Shown piece after piece: positions 1-6,057 of a stretch of 6,517 nucleotides of DNA. A program made the position numbers and the translations under genes. The DNA lies in contig DKBG01000124.1 in the NCBI GenBank assembly GCA_002451155.1, forward strand, positions 5,684 through 12,200, in the 5' to 3' direction. This DNA comes from Ignavibacteria bacterium UBA6906. Lineage in GTDB: Bacteria > Bacteroidota > Ignavibacteria > UBA10030 > UBA6906. Under the pieces are notes generated by a model that worked only from the letters and a program-made list of their open reading frames with translations, ran no database searches and was not told where the DNA came from. Numbering within the stretch: the stretch's first letter is position 1; each line of letters starts with the position of its first letter.

Positions 1-125
1 CCGCGCCGGCCGTGTCGCTGCTGTTGTCGAGCATCTCCCACAACCGCATCCCTAGCCTCCTTCATCCAATCTGTAATCGCTCTTTCCAGTACGGAAGATG
101 CAGGTTCACCCAATCCGTGCGCCAT
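1..125 (-). CDS. Possible N-terminus of a divergent unknown protein (partial)
   Basis: An open frame on the minus strand starts at an ATG (CAT at 123-125) and runs without a stop to the window edge, giving about 41 codons. The peptide begins MAHGLGEPASSVLERAITDW and continues with a charged, probably helical stretch rich in Gln and Arg. I do not recognise a family. In favour: it is divergent from the sigma gene across a gap long enough for promoters, and a purine-rich tract (AAAAAAGAAAG) lies just before the ATG. Against: it is short, there is no clear Shine-Dalgarno, and the plus strand is also open from position 1 to a TAA at 169-171. That plus-strand translation is rich in Cys, Ser and Arg and looks like an antisense shadow. 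The gene may be real, but this window alone cannot settle it. Confidence 0.3.
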   Translation of the reverse strand, partial: MAHGLGEPASSVLERAITDWMKEARDAVVGDARQQQRHGRR

Positions 126-168
126 TGCTTTCTTTTTTGACTGGCGGGCAATATCATTCAGTGATTTT

Positions 169-191
169 TAACATTTCTGCCGTCTCGTCGT
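169..191 (+). promoter_or_regulatory. Candidate ECF-type promoter upstream of the sigma gene
   Basis: AAC at 170-172 is followed after exactly 16 bases by CGT at 189-191. This is the core geometry of many ECF-sigma promoters, which have an AAC-bearing -35 element and a CGT-bearing -10 element. Transcription would start near 198-200 and leave a leader of about 20 bases before the ATG at 222. This would fit autoregulation, which is common for ECF operons. The elements are short and could occur by chance. A separate TTGACT at 137-142 resembles a housekeeping -35, but the hexamer 17 bases downstream (AGTGAT) is a poor -10. Confidence 0.25.
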
Positions 192-221
192 TCCATCTGA
201 TGACCGGACGAGAACCAGCCG

Positions 222-788
222 ATGACCGAACCGACAGACCAGGACCTTGTGGTCAGCATCCGACGGGGTGAGCGAAATGCATTTACATCGCTGACCAAGC
301 GGCACTACCCCTTCGCACACGCATTGGCCCTCAGAATCGTGTGCAACGAAGAGGACGCCAGGGATATCACCCAGGAAGCATTCGTCCGGGTCTGGAGAAA
401 CCTCGACCGCTTTGACGAGAACACGCGGTTCACAACATGGCTCTACCGGATCGTGACAAATCTGGGACTTGACCTGCTCCGCGCCCGAAAGCGACAGCCG
501 AATCCCGGGACGGGAAACCCGGGGGGAGAGCCCGCTGACCCGGGAACTCCCGAGACAATCCTGAACAACAACGACATAGCCCGGATTATTCATCGGCTGT
601 CCGGAGATCTTCCGGAAACGCAGCGCATCGTCTTCGTCCTGCGCGATCTGCAGGACCTCTCAATTGAAACGGTCTGCTCCGTGACCGGCTTGACCGGCGA
701 AAGCGTGAGGACGAACCTCCATTATGCACGCAGGAGGATCCGGGAACGGCTGGAGAAGGAATATCAGATAGAAGGAAGCGGGCAATGA
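222..788 (+). CDS. ECF-family RNA polymerase sigma factor
   Basis: This 188-residue protein has the two-domain layout and length of a sigma-70 extracytoplasmic function factor, which directs RNA polymerase to a small set of promoters. Region 2 spans about residues 10-92. It holds the core-binding motif D45-A-R-D48-I-T-Q51-E52, then the FTTWLYRIVTN segment (70-80) and the basic LLRARKR end (85-91). A Pro/Gly-rich linker (about 92-112) leads to region 4 (about 118-180), with LPETQRIVFVLRD (130-142) and the helix-turn-helix ending in the basic RTNLHYARRRIRERL (163-177). The ATG at 222 is chosen because an in-frame TGA lies at 201-203 and no other ATG falls between; a weak GGACGAG precedes it. 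The stop overlaps the next start as ATGA, so translation is probably coupled. The exact ECF subgroup and its regulon cannot be told from the sequence. Confidence 0.95.
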   Translation: MTEPTDQDLVVSIRRGERNAFTSLTKRHYPFAHALALRIVCNEEDARDITQEAFVRVWRNLDRFDENTRFTTWLYRIVTNLGLDLLRARKRQPNPGTGNPGGEPADPGTPETILNNNDIARIIHRLSGDLPETQRIVFVLRDLQDLSIETVCSVTGLTGESVRTNLHYARRRIRERLEKEYQIEGSGQ

Positions 789-1507
789 CCTGTGCACAGT
801 ACGAAGAGTTGCTTCATCTCTACCGTCCCGGGGAGCGGAGTCCGGAGGAGGATCTCGCCGTCGAGCGGCATCTCCAGACATGCGCTCGCTGCGCGGAGCT
901 CAACAGACGAATTGAGCGAGCCGGGTCGACAATCAAAGATCTCCGGGCATTCACGCCTGTTTCGCCGGACCTGCAGGATGCTCTTGACGCGCTGAGCGCT
1001 CGCCTGAGCGGCGCACCGGGTGCAGAACGCCACTCATTCCTGGGCGATTGGCTCGACCGGCTCCTCACGATGTTTGACTTCCCTTCCATGCGGTATGCCT
1101 CCGCATTCGTCGTCACCGCGATGGTGGCAGGATACCTATTCCAGCAGGTGAGAATCCTGAACGATGTTGCGGCCCTGCAGGATCGTCTCGCCGCCGGGTT
1201 CGAGGGCGGCCCAAGGCTCGAGGTCGCCTACGCAGTGAAGCCCGCCAGCGACGCGCTGGCGGCGGAGGCAGGAGAAGCACTCCGCTCCATTGATATGTCG
1301 GACCGCCTGGACCTGGCCCGCGGGATCGTCCTCTCCCGGGCGGACGTAGAAAATCTCCGGTTGCTGGTCATGCGCCAGGCCTTCTCGGTCCTCGAAGACC
1401 GGCGTGTGCCGGGGCTGGACCGGCGTACTCTGGACGGATTCATGAAGTCCGCGGCCGAGAACCTGACGGTGATGCTGAGAATAGAAAAGAAAGGAACGAC
1501 CAGATGA
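785..1507 (+). CDS. Membrane-bound zinc-finger anti-sigma factor
   Basis: This 240-residue protein probably sequesters the sigma factor encoded just upstream. The N-terminus carries a zf-HC2/ZAS motif, H29-L-Q-T-C33-A-R-C36, and a further Cys at position 3; these four residues are the usual zinc ligands of such anti-sigma domains. A helical linker (about 40-95) leads to one hydrophobic segment, about residues 103-120 (RYASAFVVTAMVAGYLF), which should be a single membrane helix with the ZAS domain in the cytoplasm. The C-terminal half (about 121-240) would be outside the cytoplasm; it is mostly helical and charged, and I recognise no domain in it. AGGAAG ahead of the ATG is a good ribosome site. 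ATGA overlaps at both ends couple the gene to its neighbours. Function is inferred from the motif plus position; the partner and the triggering signal are unknown. Confidence 0.88.
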   Translation: MTCAQYEELLHLYRPGERSPEEDLAVERHLQTCARCAELNRRIERAGSTIKDLRAFTPVSPDLQDALDALSARLSGAPGAERHSFLGDWLDRLLTMFDFPSMRYASAFVVTAMVAGYLFQQVRILNDVAALQDRLAAGFEGGPRLEVAYAVKPASDALAAEAGEALRSIDMSDRLDLARGIVLSRADVENLRLLVMRQAFSVLEDRRVPGLDRRTLDGFMKSAAENLTVMLRIEKKGTTR

Positions 1508-2577
1508 CTGCGAACCACATACAACGTAAGATGCCGACCCTGATCCTGCTGGCGGGAGTCTCCCTCTTTGCCGCGGGGTGCCTGGAGATCGAAATCACCA
1601 CCCGTGTGCACGACGATGGATCCGTGGATCGATCTCTGGTCTTTCAGGGGGATTCATCAAGCATTCCAGTAGGTAGATCACTCTATGGAATCGACAGTTC
1701 ATGGCTGTTGAAATACCCTGATACCGTCGGAGGAAAGCCATCAGTGACCGCCTCAAGGCACTTCGCGACGGATGTCGAGCTGGCTGCCGCTCTCAAGGGC
1801 ATTCCGGGCGTAAAAGTCGACATCCGCCCCGCCGTGGAACGGCATTTCAACTGGTTCTTCACAACGTACCGGTATGCGGAAACATGGGGAAAGCTGAACC
1901 AGATCAACGAGGTCCCCCTCTCCGATTACCTTTCGCAACAAGAGCTTGGCGCGCTCACAAGGCATCTCATCTACAAAGAACCGTTCGCTTCGAAAGGGGA
2001 CAGCCTCGCCGCGGAGGACGCTGGCGAGCGGTACCAGCGCTGGGAGGAGAGAAACAAATTCGAGGCCTTTTTCAGACTCGTCCTCGGGGGCGTTCGATCG
2101 CTGGGGGAACCCAGCGTGAAGGAGTCCACCGTGGAGGCGAAGAAGGACGATTTCTTCACGATCACAAAGAACTTCGACTACGGGAGCGGAAACCTGCAAA
2201 ACCTGGCTGCCGCATATGACAGCGTTCTTGGGACCCGTGGTATGCAGAAGGCCTTCGATGCAAACGGGGACTCGATCAGGGGCTTCTGTGATCGCCAGAA
2301 GTTCGAACAGACCGTCATTGGATTCGGCCACAAAGTCCATGTGATGATGCCGGGCATCATCACGAAGACCAATGCACCATCCGTACAGGGGAACACCGCT
2401 TCGTGGGGCGACTTCATCGGGTTCACCTATATCGACGACTATACGCTCTGGGTCGAATCGAGTATGGTCAACTGGTGGGCGATCGGGATTTCAGGCGTAC
2501 TGCTGCTTGCTATCGCGATCCTGACCGTGACGGCCCTGATTAGAGGAAAGAAGAAGCGAGCGCCAGAGGTCCTCTAG
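1504..2577 (+). CDS. Lipoprotein with C-terminal membrane helix, LppM/DUF3153-like features
   Basis: This 357-residue envelope protein is of unknown function. A basic n-region (R8-K9) and a hydrophobic stretch (11-22) lead to a lipobox ending A23-A24-G25-C26, so Cys26 is the likely lipidated residue. Just after it, EIEITTRVHDDGSVDRSLVF (28-47) resembles the 'charged strands, then D-G-S-V' opening of LppM/DUF3153-type lipoproteins. A later MPGIITKTN...GNTASW segment (282-301) also recalls that group. This assignment is from memory of family patterns and is tentative. Residues 326-346 form a strong membrane helix, followed by a positively charged tail G-K-K-K-R (348-352) expected in the cytoplasm. 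The start at 1504 is preferred over ATG 1531 because it keeps the basic n-region, follows AAGGAA (1491-1496) and overlaps the anti-sigma stop. The operon position suggests a role in envelope sensing or response. Confidence 0.82.
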   Translation: MTANHIQRKMPTLILLAGVSLFAAGCLEIEITTRVHDDGSVDRSLVFQGDSSSIPVGRSLYGIDSSWLLKYPDTVGGKPSVTASRHFATDVELAAALKGIPGVKVDIRPAVERHFNWFFTTYRYAETWGKLNQINEVPLSDYLSQQELGALTRHLIYKEPFASKGDSLAAEDAGERYQRWEERNKFEAFFRLVLGGVRSLGEPSVKESTVEAKKDDFFTITKNFDYGSGNLQNLAAAYDSVLGTRGMQKAFDANGDSIRGFCDRQKFEQTVIGFGHKVHVMMPGIITKTNAPSVQGNTASWGDFIGFTYIDDYTLWVESSMVNWWAIGISGVLLLAIAILTVTALIRGKKKRAPEVL

Positions 2578-2596
2578 GCGGACCAGCCTGTCGGCC

Positions 2597-2640
2597 GAAT
2601 GCGGAGAATCCAACCGGTTCTCCGCATTCTCTCTTCCCGT
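2597..2640 (+). terminator. Hairpin terminator between the convergent operons
   Basis: GAATGCGGAGAA (2597-2608) and TTCTCCGCATTC (2618-2629) form a perfect 12-bp stem. A further C-G and a T-G pair can form inside, leaving a 5-base loop. The stem begins 20 bases after the lipoprotein stop and is followed on the plus strand by a pyrimidine-rich run (TCTCTCTTCCCGTT) rather than a pure T tract. It best fits termination of the sigma operon. The same stem lies 48 bases past the tricorn stop on the other strand but lacks a U-tract in that direction, so two-way use is possible but less sure. The rest of this 99-base gap shows nothing else. Confidence 0.75.
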
Positions 2641-2676
2641 TCGACGATGGTCGGCGAACAGGTAGCCCGTACCCCT

Positions 2677-5600
2677 CTAGTAGTCGAAGGATTTATTCGG
2701 GTAGGGCGGAACCTTCGGGACTTCGACAGGTTTCAGCCTGATCTGCTCCTGCAGGTATCTGATCGCCGCGTCAAGCTGCGCGTCCTCACCTGCGTACGTT
2801 GCGTGCGGGAGATTGTCAACCACGATATCCGGCTCGACTCCCCGCCCCTCGATCAGCCACTGTCCTTCAGGACCGTACACTCCCGTCTCCGCCGCCGAGG
2901 CGATACCTTTGTCCACCAGGTAGTTCTGCATGGAGAGCCAGATCTCACCCCCCCACGTCCGCGTTCCCAGCACTTTCCCGAGTCCCAGTCGCCTGAACCC
3001 CTCGCTGAATGCCTCTCCGTCTGAGGCGGTCCACTCGTTGCATATCACAACGACGTGCCCACGAAAGGCGAACTGCATGTTCCAGTAGGGCTTCCCGGTC
3101 CTCCCTTTCCAGTAGAACCAGGCTTTCCGAAGCAGCTTCTCCAGAATCCAGCTGTCGATATTTCCACCCCGGTTATGCCGGACGTCTATGATGAGGCCCT
3201 TCCGGTCGAACACCGGATAGAAGTTCTTCGTCCACTCGGTGTAGTTCGAGCCTCCCATCGCCCGAAGGTGCAGGTATCCGATCTCCCCTTTCCCCTTCTC
3301 CTCCACGGCGAGGCGCCGCGAATACTCCCACTCCGAGTATCGAAGGTCGCTCTCGTCTGAAGACGAGATCGGTTTGACGATTGCTTCATATTCCTTGCCC
3401 GAATCGGCCGAACGGAGTTTCAGCAGCGTCTGCCGCCCCGACTGGTTCCTGAGCAGCATCTCGGGGGATTCGGTCGAGCGGGTCGGCTTGCCATTGATCG
3501 CAAGCAGGATATCTCCCTCCCTGATCCCAAGGTCCGGGCGGGTGAGCGGAGATGCCACGTCGAGATAATCCGGTTCAGCCATGTAGATATGGTCTATCCT
3601 GTATCCGCCCGCCACGGAATCCTGTGCCAGACGGGCCCCGAGAGAACCCTGAGCGATCACATCAGGTGATCGACGCGCATCTCCTCCAAACACATAAATG
3701 TGGAGCGCCGAAAGCTCGCCGACAAGACTGGCGATGAGATCATTCAGTTCGTTCCGATCGGTCACTCGTTCTACCAGAGGGAGATGCTTTGCGAGAAGAC
3801 CCTTGTAGTCGATCCCGTGCAGATTCCGATCATAGAAGTAGTCCCGCTCCAACCTCCACGCTTCAATGAACATCTGGCGGAATTCTTCACGAGGGTCAAC
3901 GGCCAGCCGCCAGCCCGCGAGATCAATCTTCTTCTTTGAAAGCTCCGAAGGGGCATTGCCGTTGGCATCGAAACAATAGAGATCACTCTTCTTTCGCACG
4001 AGGAGCTTCTTCCGGTCAAGCGAGAGCTCCGCAGAGGAGATTTCCTCCAGGATCGTCTTCGCTGAAACGTCCCGGCTGGCGATTTCGATGGCCGCGAGTT
4101 TTGTCTTCCCTCCGAAACTTGACTCCCGTTCAACGACGTAGAGATGTTTCTCTGTCGGGAGGAGAGTGACGTACACCCCCGCAGGAAGGGGCACCTCAAA
4201 CACGCGCTGCTGGAGGCCGTCAAGGTCGACGGCGACGGTTACCTCCTTCGATTTCTTCTTGTCGTTCTTCTTTTCTTCACTCTCCTGTTTCTTCCTCGCC
4301 TCATACAGTTCATCACTCTCAAGGAATGGGAACCGGGAATCCTTCATGAGAGCGAGCGCGTAGATCTTTCGCGTCTTTTCGAAATACGGCTCTGGTTGCC
4401 GTGCTCCCCACGGAGCGGGGACGACCGATTCGAACACCCGATCCGAGATGAAATACAGCCACTTCCCGTCCACAGACCAGGCTGGCCGGTAACTGTCGAC
4501 ACGATCACTCGTGACGACACTGTGCTGGCCGGTGCCGACACTGTAGAGGGCGATCTGCGTGAACAGGTTTGACGCGTTGCGGGCGTACGCAAGCCACCTG
4601 CTGTCGGGCGACCAGGCAAGGTTGGCAATCCCTCCCTCTTCCGTCTTCAGGATGCGGATATTTGTCTTTTTCTCGAATCCGTACAACCAGAGTTCTTCGT
4701 TCTTGTCGGTGTAGGCAACCCACTTCCCGTCGGGGGAGGGATACCCCTCATACCGAAGCACCGACGCATCGCTCGTGAGCGCCGTTCGCGGTCCCACCCC
4801 GTTCGCCGGGAGAGTGATGAACTCCGTCTCTCCCGTCTCGTCTGACAGGACAAGCACGCTTTTTCTGTCCGGCATGAATACGGCATTCCTGTGCCTGACC
4901 CGGTTGTTGTCGGTGAGCTGGGCGAACCGGCCGTCCTCCACGGGCGCGACAAACACCTGTCCGCGCGCAGTCAGGACAATTCTCTCCCCATCTGGCGAGA
5001 GATGGAGCGTCGTCAGGTAGTCCATCGGATCCTTCACCCATTTCTCCCGCAGCTGGACCAGATCGGAGGAAAGGGTGATCGGCAGAAGTTTCTCCGTTTG
5101 TGTCCCTGTATCATAGAGGTAAAGATCAGCGCCGCTCTGGTACACGAGTCGTCCCCTGTCCACCGAAGGAGATTTTACATCCCAGCCCTTGTGAAAGGTT
5201 GCCTGTCGAAGGTCTTTGCCATCCGGGTTCATCGACCAGATATTCATAGTACCGTCCCGGTCGGACACGAAGTAGACTCTCCCCCCGGACCAGAGGGGAG
5301 CGCGGCTCGTTCCCTCATAGTCCGCGGTCAGCGGCTGCGCTTCTCCTGCTCCGGCGGTGAACTTCCAGATGTTCTGCGCGGTTCCTCCCTTATACCGTTT
5401 CGTGTGACTTCCCTGCGCCGAGAGACGGGTGAAGAAGAGTGTTTTCCCTTCTTCGTCGTAGCTGCCTTCGCTCGCCTGGGCAAGTGGGATGCGTGTCGCA
5501 CGCCGGCTGTTCATTTCAAGTGCGACCAGCTGTGCATTTGGAAGCGTCGAATACCGCCCGGTCCGGTAGAGGATTCTTCCGTCCGGAGTCCAGCCGGTCA

Positions 5601-5922
5601 CGACGGCGCCACCGTCGAAGGTCAGTCGCGTCGGGACGCCCCCTGACAGCGGCATCACATAGACGTCCGTAGCACCCTCGTACTGTCCTGAAAATGCAAC
5701 CGTTGCGCCGTCAGGGGAAATCGCGCCGTTTGATTCGACGCCGGGATCCGACGTAAGCCGCCGGGCAACCCCGCCCTCAGCGGCGACGACCCAGAGGTCC
5801 CCCTCCGCGGTGAACAGGACAGTGTCGCCGTGAATGGCCGGGAAACGATAATACCCCGGACTGGTCCCCGCATAACCCGCCATGGCAAGGAGAAGGAAGA
5901 AGACAAGGAAGAGGTTTTTCAT
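2677..5922 (-). CDS. Exported tricorn-type protease (S41 family peptidase)
   Basis: This 1081-residue protein matches the length and domain order of tricorn protease, which trims oligopeptides. A signal peptide (1 to about 18, cleavage near G16-Y-A18) implies export. TolB/WD40-like propeller repeats follow to about 590, with recurring 'SPDG.W.AY' and 'D.YLYD' type units, including YFVSDRDGTMNIWSM in the first propeller. A Lys/Glu-rich insert lies at about 540-560. Next come a helical segment (about 680-740), a PDZ domain (about 759-850, core LGIREGDILLAINGKP at 798-813) and the protease core. Catalytic candidates are H741, S967-D968 in NEWTASDGE, and E1025 in IEGRGVEPD; NRGG (917-920) would supply the oxyanion hole. 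These positions fall close to the Thermoplasma numbers H746, S965, D966 and E1023. The residue before the His is Leu740, where the archaeal enzyme has Ser745. GGGAAG lies 5 bases before the ATG. It runs convergent to the sigma operon. Confidence 0.95.
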   Translation of the reverse strand: MKNLFLVFFLLLAMAGYAGTSPGYYRFPAIHGDTVLFTAEGDLWVVAAEGGVARRLTSDPGVESNGAISPDGATVAFSGQYEGATDVYVMPLSGGVPTRLTFDGGAVVTGWTPDGRILYRTGRYSTLPNAQLVALEMNSRRATRIPLAQASEGSYDEEGKTLFFTRLSAQGSHTKRYKGGTAQNIWKFTAGAGEAQPLTADYEGTSRAPLWSGGRVYFVSDRDGTMNIWSMNPDGKDLRQATFHKGWDVKSPSVDRGRLVYQSGADLYLYDTGTQTEKLLPITLSSDLVQLREKWVKDPMDYLTTLHLSPDGERIVLTARGQVFVAPVEDGRFAQLTDNNRVRHRNAVFMPDRKSVLVLSDETGETEFITLPANGVGPRTALTSDASVLRYEGYPSPDGKWVAYTDKNEELWLYGFEKKTNIRILKTEEGGIANLAWSPDSRWLAYARNASNLFTQIALYSVGTGQHSVVTSDRVDSYRPAWSVDGKWLYFISDRVFESVVPAPWGARQPEPYFEKTRKIYALALMKDSRFPFLESDELYEARKKQESEEKKNDKKKSKEVTVAVDLDGLQQRVFEVPLPAGVYVTLLPTEKHLYVVERESSFGGKTKLAAIEIASRDVSAKTILEEISSAELSLDRKKLLVRKKSDLYCFDANGNAPSELSKKKIDLAGWRLAVDPREEFRQMFIEAWRLERDYFYDRNLHGIDYKGLLAKHLPLVERVTDRNELNDLIASLVGELSALHIYVFGGDARRSPDVIAQGSLGARLAQDSVAGGYRIDHIYMAEPDYLDVASPLTRPDLGIREGDILLAINGKPTRSTESPEMLLRNQSGRQTLLKLRSADSGKEYEAIVKPISSSDESDLRYSEWEYSRRLAVEEKGKGEIGYLHLRAMGGSNYTEWTKNFYPVFDRKGLIIDVRHNRGGNIDSWILEKLLRKAWFYWKGRTGKPYWNMQFAFRGHVVVICNEWTASDGEAFSEGFRRLGLGKVLGTRTWGGEIWLSMQNYLVDKGIASAAETGVYGPEGQWLIEGRGVEPDIVVDNLPHATYAGEDAQLDAAIRYLQEQIRLKPVEVPKVPPYPNKSFDY

Positions 5923-6057
5923 CGTAGCTTCCCGTTTATCTGGAGGAAAAGTCGGAGAATTCCGGAGATATCGATCGGTCGGAAGCCCGGGCAGGGTTCG
6001 CGGCCTCCAATCTCTACAGTATACTACATGGGAACCCTGCCGTTTGCGGATGCCTTT
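5923..6057 (-). repeat. Spacer between the two peptidase genes, with a 10-bp inverted repeat
   Basis: The 135-base gap holds a perfect 10-bp inverted repeat, GGCAGGGTTC (5990-5999) and GAACCCTGCC (6032-6041), with 32 bases between. The loop contains the 8-base palindrome AGTATACT (6018-6025). On the minus strand the loop reads TATACT, a fair -10 box, but no convincing -35 lies 16-18 bases before it. The repeat could be a weak terminator for the peptidase upstream, a leader structure for the tricorn gene, or an operator. No T tract follows it, which argues against a simple intrinsic terminator. Confidence 0.5.

Noticed and set aside
199..230. Direct repeat GATGACCG at 199-206 and 221-228, including an upstream ATG at 200
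   Set aside because: The upstream ATG is out of frame with the sigma gene, and an in-frame stop lies at 201-203. The repeat is only 8 bases and probably chance.
500..545. GC-rich run of CCCGGG-type motifs inside the sigma gene
   Set aside because: It encodes the Pro/Gly-rich linker between regions 2 and 4, which explains the composition without a regulatory structure.
168..593. 141-codon open frame on the minus strand overlapping the sigma gene
   Set aside because: The sigma factor on the other strand is unambiguous, and this frame covers its promoter and region 2; composition looks like antisense.
1753..2340. 195-codon open frame on the minus strand
   Set aside because: Antisense to the lipoprotein gene, with no motif and no ribosome site in an intergenic position; treated as a shadow frame.
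4891..5646. 251-codon open frame on the plus strand
   Set aside because: It lies wholly antisense to the tricorn gene, whose domains and catalytic motifs are clear. The translated protein has no recognisable features; long antisense frames are common at this GC content.
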